Part shown: positions 7,958 through 16,147 of the stretch, one piece after another
How the letters are laid out: the number at the start of each line of letters is the position of its first letter
How positions within the stretch are numbered: the first letter of the stretch is position 1
Assembly (NCBI GenBank): GCA_044238605.1
Contig: JBIICY010000006.1
Coordinates: forward strand, 62,001 to 126,000
DNA from: UBA10438 sp044238605
GTDB taxonomy: Bacteria; Bacteroidota; Ignavibacteria; Kapaibacteriales; Kapaibacteriaceae
DNA length: 64,000 nt
Direction of reading: 5' to 3'
Notes under the pieces: generated by a model
Told to the model about the DNA's origin: nothing
Databases searched by the model: none
What the model saw: the letters and a program-made list of their open reading frames with translations, nothing else
Program-made: the position numbers and the translations under genes

Positions 7958-9535
7958 CTACACTGTGAACACCCGCTGCGCGATTGCCTTGGCAACATTT
8001 TGTCCGTCTAGTGCTGCGCTCACAATGCCCCCTGCATAACCGGCACCCTCGCCGCACGGATACAGACGCCGCACCTCGACGTGCTCGTATGATTCCTTAT
8101 CACGGGGAATTCGTACCGGCGAAGATGTTCTAGACTCAACACCAACAATCACGGCTTCATTAGTGAGGTAGCCTCGCATTTGTGCCGCAAACTGACGTAT
8201 ACCCGAACGAAGACGTTGGTCAATTGCCGTTGGCAGGATCTCTGCCATGTCAACCGAAACATGTCCAGGGATGTATGATGTGCGTGGAATCGACTCGGAC
8301 ATCCTGCCCTCGACATAATCAACTAAACGCTGGGCGGGGGCCTTCTGCGACCGATCTTCGTTGCTGGCAAATGCTGTGCGCTCTACGTGGGCCTGAAGCT
8401 CTAGTGCACCGAACACGCCACCGTGACCAAGTTGCTGCCAATCTGCCTGCTCAACGGCTACAACGGTTCCGGAATTTGCAAATGGTGAGTCCCGACGTGA
8501 CATCGACATGCCGTTGACCACGATCTCGCCTGGAGAGGTTGCAGCCGGGACGATGAGTCCGCCCGGACACATACAAAACGAAAACACGCCCCTTCCATCT
8601 GCCTGGCACACGAGTGAATATGATGATGCCGGTAGGTTGGGGTCACGGGGCGATTGATGGTACTGGATCTCATCAATCAAGCCCTGTGGGTGTTCAATCC
8701 GGACGCCCAACGCAAATGGCTTTGCTTCGATACGAATCCCATCCTTTGCGCACCGCGCAAAGATGTCCCGGGCACTATGTCCTGTTGCCAGGATCACTGC
8801 ATCTGCCTCGAACGCACGTCCGTCTGCACAGCGCACACCGCGCAGCACCTTGCCATCTGGTGTGGCATCAATGATAAACCCATTTACATGCGACTCAAAG
8901 TGCACTTCCCCACCAAATCGGAGAATGGTTTCGCGCATCTCCTGCACAACCTTCCAGAGCTTGTTCGATCCGATATGGGGGTGGGTGTCTACGAGAATCT
9001 CTGATGTAGCGCCATGCTCCACAAAGAGCCGGAGAACCTTTTCGATGCTGCCACGTTTGTGGGATCGTGTATACAGCTTGCCATCGGAATACGTGCCTGC
9101 GCCTCCCTCCCCGTAACAATAGTTCGAATGGGGGTCTACAACGCCATCCTGCTGAATAGCACGCAGATCGCGTCTACGGGCGCGCACGTCGCGTCCACGC
9201 TCGAGCACGATGGGCATTATTCCATGTTCGAGCAGCTCTAGTGCAGCGAAGTATCCGGCAGGACCAGCACCAACGATCACAACACGTTTTCCCGGATCTG
9301 CCGCCTTAAGACGGCCCAGATACTCTTCCTGGGCAGGGGGCTCCTCACCCGCAAAGACGTCTACGGTGAGTCGAACTCTCGGCACCCGCGAACGAGCATC
9401 AACAGAGCGTCGCACCACAAGCGCCTTTGCATCAACATCAGCTGCAAACCCAGCTGCAGCCAATGCAATAGATGTAACGGCTAGGGGGTCTGCCGCCTCT
9501 GCAGGGGTCAGTGGAAACTCTACGCGCTGATGCAT
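7958..9535 (-). CDS. FAD-dependent oxidoreductase of the COG2509 type
   Basis: 525-residue flavoprotein. An N-terminal ~75-residue segment precedes a Rossmann FAD-binding motif (VVIVGAGPAGYFAALELLE). Then comes a family-specific block (YCYGEGGAGTYSDGKLYTR), an internal NAD(P)/FAD domain with ATGHSARDIF, and a C-terminal flavin-closing motif (PCGEGAGYAGGIVSAALDG). This matches the widespread uncharacterised FAD-dependent dehydrogenase family; the reaction is unknown. I chose the ATG at 9535 because upstream codons overlap the divergent MGMT gene, whose start is 41 bp away. No pathway neighbours suggest a substrate. Confidence 0.85.
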   Translation of the reverse strand: MHQRVEFPLTPAEAADPLAVTSIALAAAGFAADVDAKALVVRRSVDARSRVPRVRLTVDVFAGEEPPAQEEYLGRLKAADPGKRVVIVGAGPAGYFAALELLEHGIMPIVLERGRDVRARRRDLRAIQQDGVVDPHSNYCYGEGGAGTYSDGKLYTRSHKRGSIEKVLRLFVEHGATSEILVDTHPHIGSNKLWKVVQEMRETILRFGGEVHFESHVNGFIIDATPDGKVLRGVRCADGRAFEADAVILATGHSARDIFARCAKDGIRIEAKPFALGVRIEHPQGLIDEIQYHQSPRDPNLPASSYSLVCQADGRGVFSFCMCPGGLIVPAATSPGEIVVNGMSMSRRDSPFANSGTVVAVEQADWQQLGHGGVFGALELQAHVERTAFASNEDRSQKAPAQRLVDYVEGRMSESIPRTSYIPGHVSVDMAEILPTAIDQRLRSGIRQFAAQMRGYLTNEAVIVGVESRTSSPVRIPRDKESYEHVEVRRLYPCGEGAGYAGGIVSAALDGQNVAKAIAQRVFTV

Positions 9536-9576
9536 GGCGGCAAAGTTCGGAAGAATTCCCGCGCTATTTTGTCTGC

Positions 9577-9900
9577 ATGTCAGATCGGTATGAACGCATC
9601 TATGAAATCGTGCGATCGATTCCACCAGGAAAGGTCACCACATACGGACACATAGCAGCTGCCATAGGCGTGCGCTCTGGTGCCCGGCTGGTAGGTTGGG
9701 CGTTGAACGCGGTAGCCCATCAAGACCGGCTGGACATCCCATGCCACCGGGTGGTCAATCGTCTTGGGGAGCTCTCCGGACGCATGCACTTTGAGACACC
9801 ATTTGTGATGCGAGAACGTCTCGAGTCCGAGCAGGTAGGGTTTCTGGGGGACGCCGTCGATCTCAATCAGCATCTTTGGGTGCCAGAGATAGCCCCATGA
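9577..9900 (+). CDS. MGMT-family protein (single-domain alkyltransferase-like)
   Basis: 107-residue protein consisting only of the DNA-binding/active-site domain of O6-alkylguanine-DNA alkyltransferases. Readable elements are the helix-turn-helix region (GKVTTYGHIAAAIG), the arginine-finger region (ARLVGWALNA) and the active-site motif PCHRV with Cys56. Alkyltransferase-like (ATL) proteins of this length usually carry Trp in place of this Cys and only flag lesions for excision repair. Here the Cys is kept, so direct dealkylation remains possible. The ATG at 9577 follows the divergent FAD gene closely. Downstream a TATCTTTG promoter element begins just past the stop. Confidence 0.85.
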   Translation: MSDRYERIYEIVRSIPPGKVTTYGHIAAAIGVRSGARLVGWALNAVAHQDRLDIPCHRVVNRLGELSGRMHFETPFVMRERLESEQVGFLGDAVDLNQHLWVPEIAP

Positions 9901-9903
9901 GCG

Positions 9904-9911
9904 TATCTTTG
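9904..9911 (+). promoter_or_regulatory. Candidate Bacteroidota-type -7 promoter element (TATCTTTG)
   Basis: Perfect match to the TAnnTTTG -7 element used by the primary sigma factor of Bacteroidota, 37 bp before the ATG of the first FKBP gene and directly after the MGMT stop codon. The usual upstream TTG is not at ideal distance (a TTTG lies at 9875-9878). The same octamer in the same CG/CCG context occurs at 29240. Confidence 0.5.
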
Positions 9912-9947
9912 CCGTCCATATACCTTATAACTTGGGACAACACACGT

Positions 9948-10652
9948 ATGAAGAGCACTCTAAGCATGGCTGCTGCGATTCTTGTATCGGCAGTGATGAT
10001 CGGATGCGACAACAATTCCGATGAGCCGGTCACGATGAAAACGCAAGCTGACTCTGTAAGCTACATGTTCGGTTATCAACTGGGCGGACAGTTTGCAAAG
10101 ACAAAGATTGAAGTAAGTCAAGAGATGTTGATGGCTGGATACCGTGATGGCAGCCAGGAGAAGAAGGCGCTGATCTCAGATTCTGCCGCCATGCTTCTAT
10201 CAGAGTCTCTGCAGCGTCAGCTAGCCAAGACAATGGAAGAAGAAGCACTCAAGGCAGCCATACCTGTTCGTAAGGCAAGCGAGAAGTTTCTTGCTGAGAA
10301 CAAAAACAAGGAAGGTGTGATTACAACACCGAGCGGGCTTCAGTACAAGGTAATCTCCATGGGTACCGGCAAGAAGCCTTCTGCAGGCTCTACGGTTACC
10401 GTTCACTACACGGGCAAACTCGCTGATGGCAAGGTGTTTGACAGTTCCATAGACCGCGGTCAGCCGGCTACGTTTAACACCACGCAAGTAATTCCCGGAT
10501 GGCAGGAAGCAATCCTTCTCATGCCGAAAGGATCAAAGTTCCAGTTGTACATTCCTGCCAGCCTCGCATACGGCGATCGCGGAGCCGGTAACGGCCTTAT
10601 TCCTGGGGGCGCTGCGTTGATCTTTGATGTAGAACTGCTCGACGTAAAGTAA
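9948..10652 (+). CDS. Exported FKBP-type peptidyl-prolyl cis-trans isomerase (first copy)
   Basis: 234-residue lipoprotein-like isomerase. The signal peptide (MKSTLSMAAAILVSAVMIGC) ends in a Cys in a lipobox-like context (VMIGC). Residues ~30-110 form the helical dimerisation domain of FkpA/Mip-type proteins, and the C-terminal ~100 residues form the FKBP fold (GLQYKVISMGTGKKP, VTVHYTGKLADGKVFDSS, IPASLAYGDRG, FDVELLDVK) which speeds prolyl isomerisation during envelope protein folding. I chose the ATG at 9948 because upstream in-frame codons overlap the previous gene and the promoter. A second, similar gene follows after 34 bp. Confidence 0.9.
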   Translation: MKSTLSMAAAILVSAVMIGCDNNSDEPVTMKTQADSVSYMFGYQLGGQFAKTKIEVSQEMLMAGYRDGSQEKKALISDSAAMLLSESLQRQLAKTMEEEALKAAIPVRKASEKFLAENKNKEGVITTPSGLQYKVISMGTGKKPSAGSTVTVHYTGKLADGKVFDSSIDRGQPATFNTTQVIPGWQEAILLMPKGSKFQLYIPASLAYGDRGAGNGLIPGGAALIFDVELLDVK

Positions 10653-10686
10653 ACTGATATTTCATCACTCATTACAACAACATCCC

Positions 10687-11418
10687 ATGAAACAACTCAT
10701 TTCTACCATCGCTGTTGTGGCTCTGTGTGCTGCAGTTACTCCGAGTGAGACATTGGCGCAAAAGGGAACAGTCACAACTACCACTCTCACAACAACAGCA
10801 AAAGCAATGACAAAACAAGACTCAAACATGTATGCCCTTGGTATGCAGATCGGACGTTCACTGCAAAGCCAGGGTCTCGAAATCAATGTAGACATGCTCG
10901 CCGAGGGTATGCGCGGCTTCCTCAGCGGAACACCGAAGCTCACGGATCAGCAGTTCCAAGCCTGCATGGAGAACCTCCAACAAGAGGCTATGCAGAAAAT
11001 GGAAGCTGAGAAGGCTGCTTCGGGATCGGTCAACAAGGCTCGCGGCGAGAAGTTCCTCGCAGAGAACAAGTCTAAGGATGGTGTAAAGACAACGGCAAGT
11101 GGCCTTCAGTACAAGGTTATCAAAGAAGGTACTGGAAAGAAGCCAGCAAAGGAGAACACCGTTAAGGTTCACTACACTGGCACAACTATCGACGGCAAGG
11201 TGTTTGATAGCTCAGTAGAACGCGGTGAGCCGATTGAGTTCCCACTTGCTGGCGTAATCGCAGGTTGGACAGAAGGCGTGCAGTTGATGTCGGTTGGATC
11301 AAAGTACACACTCTACATCCCATCAAACCTTGCATACGGCGAGCAAGGGGCTGGTCAGGCTATCGGACCAAACGAAACACTCATCTTTGATGTAGAGCTT
11401 CTCGACATCACGAAGTAA
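10687..11418 (+). CDS. Exported FKBP-type peptidyl-prolyl cis-trans isomerase (second copy)
   Basis: 243-residue FkpA/Mip-like isomerase, paralogous to the gene just upstream. It has a cleavable signal peptide without lipobox Cys (AVVALCAAVTPSETLAQ), a helical N-terminal domain (ALGMQIGRSLQSQGLEINVD) and a C-terminal FKBP domain (GLQYKVIKEGTGKKP, VKVHYTGTTIDGKVFDSS, IPSNLAYGEQGAG). The repeated phrase KFLAENK joins the two domains in both copies, supporting a tandem duplication. One copy appears lipid-anchored and the other soluble in the periplasm. A strong hairpin terminator follows 25 bp after the stop. Confidence 0.92.
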   Translation: MKQLISTIAVVALCAAVTPSETLAQKGTVTTTTLTTTAKAMTKQDSNMYALGMQIGRSLQSQGLEINVDMLAEGMRGFLSGTPKLTDQQFQACMENLQQEAMQKMEAEKAASGSVNKARGEKFLAENKSKDGVKTTASGLQYKVIKEGTGKKPAKENTVKVHYTGTTIDGKVFDSSVERGEPIEFPLAGVIAGWTEGVQLMSVGSKYTLYIPSNLAYGEQGAGQAIGPNETLIFDVELLDITK

Positions 11419-11443
11419 GCATCAACAATTGTTGACACATAGT

Positions 11444-11473
11444 GAAGGCCACACGGGAAACCGTGTGGCCTTC
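11444..11473 (+). terminator. Hairpin terminator after the FKBP pair
   Basis: Perfect 13-bp stem (arms 11444-11456 and 11461-11473, GAAGGCCACACGG against its complement) closed by a GAAA tetraloop, followed by a short T-rich stretch. It ends the FKBP operon and separates it from the desaturase gene. Confidence 0.85.
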
Positions 11474-11474
11474 G

Positions 11475-11482
11475 TAGTTTTG
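11475..11482 (+). promoter_or_regulatory. Candidate -7 promoter element (TAGTTTTG)
   Basis: TAnnTTTG match 28 bp before the GTG start of the desaturase, immediately downstream of the terminator hairpin. No convincing upstream TTG element is seen, so the call rests on the octamer and its position. Confidence 0.35.
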
Positions 11483-11510
11483 TCGCACTTAAACACTACG
11501 AAAAGACACT

Positions 11511-12443
11511 GTGAAAAGTCTCCCGATGTACGGCCTCGTGATCCTGCCCCTTGCAGCAGTGATCTATGTTACGTGGTCAGCCTTTACCGGCACCTTTGAT
11601 TGGTTCTACCTAGCGCTCGCGCTGATCTTTGGCTTCGTTACCGAATACGGTGTTACCCTTGGTTATCACCGTTTGGTGGTGCACAAATCCTTTGAGCCCC
11701 ATCCAGCATTGAAAGCCGTTCTGCTCTGGCTGGGATCGATGGCATTCCAGGGTCCAGTAACCCACTGGGCAAGCGTGCACACAAAACACCACGCACACAG
11801 CGATCAAGAAGGCGACCCACACTCTCCTACGGTGAGTGGCTTCTTCTACGCACACTTTGAGTGGCTCATCGAAATGAACAGCGCTGATATCGGCGAGATC
11901 AAGGCAAAGTGGGGCGGACGCTACTTCAAGGATCCAATGATCGTGTGGTTCTCGAATACGTTTTTGTTCTGGTCGGTCTTTAGCCTTGTCCTTCCAGCCG
12001 TGATTGGATACTTCCATGCCGGCACATTGGAAGGCGCATGGCTTGGCTTCGTATGGGGCGGTTTCGTTCGCATCTTCATCACAAGCCATGTTACATGGAG
12101 TGTAAACTCTGTGTGCCATTACTTTGGTAGCCGCACGTACGTTACAACAGACAAGAGCCGCAACAACCCGATCGTTGGCATCCTTGCTCTCGGCGAGGGC
12201 TGGCACAACAATCACCACGCATTCCCATCATCGGCATTCCACGGTCTTGCATGGTGGCAGTTTGACTTTACGGGGCTTACGATTCGCGTCTACGAAGCTA
12301 TTGGTCTCGCAAAGAAGGTTACACGTATTCCGGATTCGCTCCTTGAGAAGCGTCGCATCGACAGCATGACGTCGACCCTGAACGTGCAAGAACTCGCGAT
12401 GACCGAAGACGAAGAGCGCGACCAGCTCCACGAGGCAGCGTAA
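11511..12443 (+). CDS. Membrane fatty-acid (acyl-CoA Delta-9-type) desaturase
   Basis: 310-residue integral membrane di-iron desaturase that introduces a double bond into acyl chains, adjusting membrane fluidity. All three histidine boxes are present: HRLVVH (HxxxxH), HTKHH (HxxHH) and WHNNHH (HxxHH), arranged as in acyl-CoA/stearoyl desaturases. Hydrophobic pairs surround the boxes: an N-terminal hairpin (MYGLVILPLAAVIYVTW) and a second at ~145-185. The start is GTG at 11511; an in-frame ATG five codons later is possible. The C-terminal ~30 residues are charged. The ABC-F gene starts 17 bp after the stop. Confidence 0.92.
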   Translation: MKSLPMYGLVILPLAAVIYVTWSAFTGTFDWFYLALALIFGFVTEYGVTLGYHRLVVHKSFEPHPALKAVLLWLGSMAFQGPVTHWASVHTKHHAHSDQEGDPHSPTVSGFFYAHFEWLIEMNSADIGEIKAKWGGRYFKDPMIVWFSNTFLFWSVFSLVLPAVIGYFHAGTLEGAWLGFVWGGFVRIFITSHVTWSVNSVCHYFGSRTYVTTDKSRNNPIVGILALGEGWHNNHHAFPSSAFHGLAWWQFDFTGLTIRVYEAIGLAKKVTRIPDSLLEKRRIDSMTSTLNVQELAMTEDEERDQLHEAA

Positions 12444-12460
12444 GGCGTGGAGCGCTCTCG

Positions 12461-14245
12461 ATGACGCTCTTTTCAGCAACCAAACTCTCCAAGGTATACT
12501 ACGAGAAGGTTCTCTTCGAGAACATCTCGTTTGGTATGCAGGATGGTGAACGTGTTGGCATCATTGGTCGCAATGGGGCCGGTAAGACGTCGCTTCTGCG
12601 CATCGTTGCAGGCATTGATCAGCCCGATGCAGGAGAAATCGCCTTTAACAACGAGGCGCGGTTTGAGTACCTTCCGCAGCTGCCAACGTTTGAGCAGGAC
12701 GACACAGCATTCCATGCCGTAGCGTCTGCCTACGACCATCGTCATGGTCACCTCGAAGAATGGGAGCTCGAAACTCTCGCCAAGCAAACACTCGGCAAGC
12801 TCGGTATACACGACGCGTACAAGCACGTGCAGACCATGTCCGGCGGACAGCGCAAGCGTGTGGCCATTGCCCGTGCGCTGCTTGCCGAACCCGACCTCTT
12901 GATCCTCGACGAGCCCACAAACCATCTCGACGCAACAAGTGTGCAATGGCTGCAGGACACGTTGCAGAATTCGTCACGGGGCTTACTCCTCGTAACGCAC
13001 GACCGTTACTTTCTCGACGCCGTCTGCACGCGTATTATCGAAATCGATCAGTCGCGTCTCTTCTCCTACGACGGCAGCTACGAAAAGTATCTCGAGCGTA
13101 AGGAAGCTCTCGTTGCGGTGCAAGACGCTACAGCAGACCACCAGCGCAATAAGCTTCGCACAGAGCTTGCATGGCTGCAGAAGGGCGCAAAGGCACGCAG
13201 AACAAAGCAGCAGAGCCGCATCGACTGGATCGAGAAGATGCAGCAGGAGCAGCGCACGCAGAGTGTAGAGTTTCGCGACATCGACATCGAAGTTGGCGGC
13301 AAGTTTCTTGGTGGTAAGATCATTGATGCCGTTGATGTAAGCTATCGCTCGTTAGTAACAGACTTTACCTATCGTGCTGCACCCGGAGATCGCATCGGAA
13401 TTATAGGTCCGAACGGGGCTGGCAAGACAACCCTGCTCAATCTTCTTGCTGGACGCAAGCACGCCGAACGAGGACACATCTCGCTTGGCGAAACCGTTAC
13501 CCTCGGATTCTTCGAACAAGAGATCAAAGACCTGCAGGAAAACGAAACCGTGCTGAGCAACGTACGCGACATCGCCGAGTACATCGACGTAGGCGTTGGA
13601 CGCGACCGCTACATAAGTGCGCGCGAACTGTGCGAACGCTTTGGATTTTCGCCCAAGCAGCAGCATGCGTTTGTGCATACCCTCTCAGGGGGCGAGCGTC
13701 GCAGACTCGGATTGCTTCGCATTCTGATGTCAAACCCCAACGTACTCTTTCTCGACGAACCCACGAACGACTTTGACCTTGTTACGCTGAACGCCCTCGA
13801 GGAATACTTGCAGTCGTTTAAAGGCGTCCTGCTTACCGTATCCCACGACCGTGCATTTCTCGACACCACGGTCACCACGATCTGGTCGTTCGAAGACGGC
13901 GGCCGCATCAAAGAGTATCCCGGCAATTACTCAGCATACCTCGAGGCTGTCGAGGCGCGCTCAAAAGCAGCAGACCGTGAAGCAAAAAGTAAACAGCAAC
14001 AGCAGCCCCCTACCCAGGCTTCGACCAAGAAAAAGCTCACCTTCAACGAGCAGCGAGAACTCGAGCAGCTCGAATCCCGCATCCCCGAGCTTGAAGCATC
14101 GATCGCCGACCTGGAAACAAAGATGAGTAGCGGAGAAGGCAGCTATCAGGACCACGAGCTATGGGCCCAACAGCACGCCCAATTCACAGCCAACCTCGAC
14201 GAATCAACCCTGCGGTGGCTGGAGCTCAGCGAGCGCAGTTCTTGA
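12461..14245 (+). CDS. ABC-F family ATPase (Uup/EttA-like)
   Basis: 594-residue protein with two nucleotide-binding domains and no membrane part, the hallmark of ABC-F proteins that act on the ribosome. First domain: Walker A GRNGAGKT (36-43), signature SGGQRKR, Walker B LLILDEPTNHLD. A linker (~215-275, rich in Lys/Arg/Gln, containing KGAKARRTKQQSRI) follows. Second domain: Walker A GPNGAGKT, signature SGGERRR, LFLDEPTNDFD. A C-terminal ~80-residue coiled coil (EQRELEQLESRIPELEASI) fits the Uup subgroup, which also binds branched DNA. The role may be translation rescue or recombination; the sequence alone cannot decide. Confidence 0.93.
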   Translation: MTLFSATKLSKVYYEKVLFENISFGMQDGERVGIIGRNGAGKTSLLRIVAGIDQPDAGEIAFNNEARFEYLPQLPTFEQDDTAFHAVASAYDHRHGHLEEWELETLAKQTLGKLGIHDAYKHVQTMSGGQRKRVAIARALLAEPDLLILDEPTNHLDATSVQWLQDTLQNSSRGLLLVTHDRYFLDAVCTRIIEIDQSRLFSYDGSYEKYLERKEALVAVQDATADHQRNKLRTELAWLQKGAKARRTKQQSRIDWIEKMQQEQRTQSVEFRDIDIEVGGKFLGGKIIDAVDVSYRSLVTDFTYRAAPGDRIGIIGPNGAGKTTLLNLLAGRKHAERGHISLGETVTLGFFEQEIKDLQENETVLSNVRDIAEYIDVGVGRDRYISARELCERFGFSPKQQHAFVHTLSGGERRRLGLLRILMSNPNVLFLDEPTNDFDLVTLNALEEYLQSFKGVLLTVSHDRAFLDTTVTTIWSFEDGGRIKEYPGNYSAYLEAVEARSKAADREAKSKQQQQPPTQASTKKKLTFNEQRELEQLESRIPELEASIADLETKMSSGEGSYQDHELWAQQHAQFTANLDESTLRWLELSERSS

Positions 14246-14328
14246 GTATCTGAGCAGCAATATCCTCTTTTGTGCACGCATGAATGTTGGGTGCAAGGGT
14301 TTATTGAGGACTGATTTCACAAAACATA

Positions 14329-14365
14329 CCTTGAAAATCGAAAGGTAGGGTTTCAATTTTCAAGG
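14329..14365. terminator. Inverted repeat between convergent genes
   Basis: 15-bp arms with one mismatch (CCTTGAAAATCGAAA at 14329-14343, its complement at 14351-14365) around a 7-base GGTAGGG loop. It lies between the ABC-F gene and the minus-strand small ORF and probably works as a bidirectional terminator. The A/T-rich stem is atypical compared with the GC-rich terminators elsewhere in the window, so an operator or a mobile-element remnant is also possible. Confidence 0.55.
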
Positions 14366-14392
14366 TGTTTTAGGGGATCTGGAGGATGAGCG

Positions 14393-14614
14393 TTACTCAG
14401 GGAGCACCATGACAACCCACGTCGTGTTCTCGTTGCGCACGAGAACGCATCCGGGATGCACATCGCGGGGATCGATTGTGGTGCCAAACGTATTGCATAC
14501 CTCCACCATGCCCTCCAGGTGCGACAGCCACGTTATAAAGTCACCACGACTGTAGGCAGGATGTAAACGCTGGCTCGGTGTGGCGTGTTGTTCTTTGCCC
14601 ACCGATGTTGGCAT
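14393..14614 (-). CDS. Small hypothetical protein downstream of fic
   Basis: 73-residue predicted protein, not recognised. The sequence is protein-like: WLSHLEGMVEVCNTFGTTID in the middle and HPGCVLVRNENTTWVVMVLPE at the end, with a good mix of hydrophobic and polar residues and no low complexity. It is read in the same direction as the Fic gene, 41 bp downstream, so the two may form a unit. It could be a partner of Fic or an independent small protein. Being only 73 codons in an accessory stretch, a chance frame cannot be excluded. Confidence 0.45.
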   Translation of the reverse strand: MPTSVGKEQHATPSQRLHPAYSRGDFITWLSHLEGMVEVCNTFGTTIDPRDVHPGCVLVRNENTTWVVMVLPE

Positions 14615-14655
14615 GTCCGGCTCAGCTTTAATAACCTTCGGGAGGATTAAGCTAT

Positions 14656-15762
14656 CTATTCAACGAACAGTCGCAGCAGCTCGGTATTGATGAATAGCCG
14701 TTCCCTGCCAATCTGAACGTTTTGTAAAATCCCTTGTTCTGTGAGCGTCTTAAGGTATTTCGAGGCTGACTGACGATTTCCAACCCCAGCAGATACAAGA
14801 TGACTGATTCTACAGTATGGTTGAGAGAACACTATGTCTATCAACTCTCTGGAATAGATCTTGGGCGCAGTCTGCTTGACGCGAGCGATCGTTTGGTCCT
14901 CCAGGCGTATCACCTGATGTATCTTTTCAGTTGTCCATAATGCTGTTTCTTTAACGCCTTGCAGGATGTACAGAATCCAAGGCTCCCAGCGCTGCTCACG
15001 AGTTACGCTCATCAATAGATCGTAATACATGGCTTTATTGGCAACGATATATCGGCTTAAGTATAAGATCGGAAGTGTAAGCAATCGCTGATCTACAAGA
15101 AACAATACGTTCATGATTCGGCCCGTGCGACCGTTACCGTCGGAAAACGGGTGAATTGCTTCAAACTGATAATGACCAACCGCCATTCGAATCAGGGGGT
15201 CTATATCCGTTCTTCCGTGCATAAACTGCTCCCAGTCTGCAAGAAGCTCACGCAGCAAGCTCTCACCTACCGGGGGGGTGTAAATAACTTTTCCCGAAAC
15301 ATCCCCTGCAAGTGCTGTTCCGGGAACGCGACGAATTCCGATATCGATCCCTTTAATCCCACGGCACACGTCAATCGCTGTGGTCGTTGATAGGGGGCGG
15401 GCATCGAGTGAACGAAACCCTTCCCATAGTGCTGTACGATATCTCAGTGCTTCTTTTGTTGGTGCGTCTGCAGCAGCATCGTCGCGATCAATAAAACGAA
15501 ACAGTTCGTCCGTCGTAGTAACAATATTCTCAATCTTTGAGCTGTCTCTGGCTTCTAGGACTGGCAAGAGGTTGATCAACATGGATTGGTTGGGCAGTAA
15601 TTCTGCTGCTTGCTTTAGCTCCGCCAGTGCGGCTCGGGCCTCGATGCAGTGCTTGAGTACAAGCTTCGTCTCCAGCTCAAGGGTGGTTGTCGTAAGCCGT
15701 GGAAGCGCATTCCACGGCACATCAGGTTGCCATTCCGCGGTAGGTTGGTCATGTGCTTCCAT
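14656..15762 (-). CDS. Fic/DOC family protein with N-terminal inhibitory helix and C-terminal winged helix
   Basis: 368-residue Fic protein; the family transfers AMP (or other phosphate-containing groups) to protein side chains. The catalytic loop HPFSDGNGRTGR is complete at 204-215 (His204 as base). An inhibitory-helix motif (S/T)xxxE(G/N) is present as SSKIEN at 74-79, making it a class II, self-inhibited Fic. Residues 1-110 match the Fic_N region and the last ~70 residues look like a winged helix (SAGVGNRQSASKYLKTL, RLFINTELLRLF). I chose the ATG at 15762 because a GAGGAG ribosome-binding site sits 8 bp upstream and longer starts would put a palindromic operator inside the gene. Divergent from a VapBC pair. 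Confidence 0.9.
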   Translation of the reverse strand: MEAHDQPTAEWQPDVPWNALPRLTTTTLELETKLVLKHCIEARAALAELKQAAELLPNQSMLINLLPVLEARDSSKIENIVTTTDELFRFIDRDDAAADAPTKEALRYRTALWEGFRSLDARPLSTTTAIDVCRGIKGIDIGIRRVPGTALAGDVSGKVIYTPPVGESLLRELLADWEQFMHGRTDIDPLIRMAVGHYQFEAIHPFSDGNGRTGRIMNVLFLVDQRLLTLPILYLSRYIVANKAMYYDLLMSVTREQRWEPWILYILQGVKETALWTTEKIHQVIRLEDQTIARVKQTAPKIYSRELIDIVFSQPYCRISHLVSAGVGNRQSASKYLKTLTEQGILQNVQIGRERLFINTELLRLFVE

Positions 15763-15773
15763 ATATGCTCTCC

Positions 15774-15850
15774 TCGACATTTCGGTCGTTTCATGTCGAA
15801 AGCTTCGACATGTCTCGAATATATGTCGAAATTTTGCCATTTTTTCGACA
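15774..15850. promoter_or_regulatory. Multi-site operator upstream of fic (TGTCGAA boxes)
   Basis: A run of TCGA-centred half sites directly upstream of the fic start. A perfect palindrome CATGTCGAA-AGC-TTCGACATG occupies 15792-15812, with further boxes TCGACAT at 15774-15780, ATGTCGAA at 15823-15830 and TTCGACA at 15844-15850. TCGA cores start at 15774, 15796, 15805, 15815, 15826 and 15845, i.e. spaced by about one or two helical turns. Likely binding region for a regulator, perhaps the Fic winged helix itself or VapB. Confidence 0.6.
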
Positions 15851-15874
15851 CATAGTGACTATGAAGACATTTAC

Positions 15875-15887
15875 ATCGTTTTACGAT
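15875..15887. promoter_or_regulatory. Short palindrome upstream of the VapBC pair
   Basis: ATCGT-TTT-ACGAT, a 13-bp perfect inverted repeat, 48 bp before the antitoxin ATG. AbrB-type antitoxins commonly bind such sites to autoregulate their operon. It differs from the TGTCGAA boxes on the fic side, suggesting separate regulators. Confidence 0.4.
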
Positions 15888-15934
15888 ATTTGCATCGATC
15901 AATAGTCGTCATACACCATCAACGTCGATACCGA

Positions 15935-16147
15935 ATGAGCACCACCGTCACCGTTTCACCGAAGTTCCAGATCGTAATTCCGCAGGAAGTGCGCGAACGA
16001 ATGGACATCAAGCCTGGACAAAAAGTTACCTTCATGGAATGGAAAGGGGCTGTTGTTATTGTTCCTTTGCTGTCGGCCGACGAAGCATTCGGGTTTCTCA
16101 AGGGGCTTGATGTAACACTTGAGCGCGAAAAGGACAAGTCAGCGTGA
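15935..16147 (+). CDS. vapB: AbrB/MazE/SpoVT-type antitoxin (VapB)
   Basis: 70-residue DNA-binding antitoxin. The N-terminal swapped-hairpin domain is typical: TVTVSPKFQIVIPQEVRERM followed by DIKPGQKVTFMEWKGAVVIV. The last ~20 residues, charged and helical (GFLKGLDVTLEREKDKSA), would wrap around and inhibit the toxin. The frame is open much further upstream, but that part lies antisense to fic; the ATG at 15935 fits the domain. Its stop overlaps the GTG start of the PIN toxin (GTGA), typical translational coupling of toxin-antitoxin pairs. It probably represses its own promoter. Confidence 0.88.
   Translation: MSTTVTVSPKFQIVIPQEVRERMDIKPGQKVTFMEWKGAVVIVPLLSADEAFGFLKGLDVTLEREKDKSA

Noticed and set aside
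14329..14365. Attachment site or IS end
   Set aside because: The inverted repeat is single, lies between convergent genes and has no adjacent recombinase; terminator is more likely.
15763..15840. Longer N-terminus for the Fic protein
   Set aside because: It would run through the palindromic operator and lacks a ribosome-binding site, whereas 15762 has a GAGGAG site.
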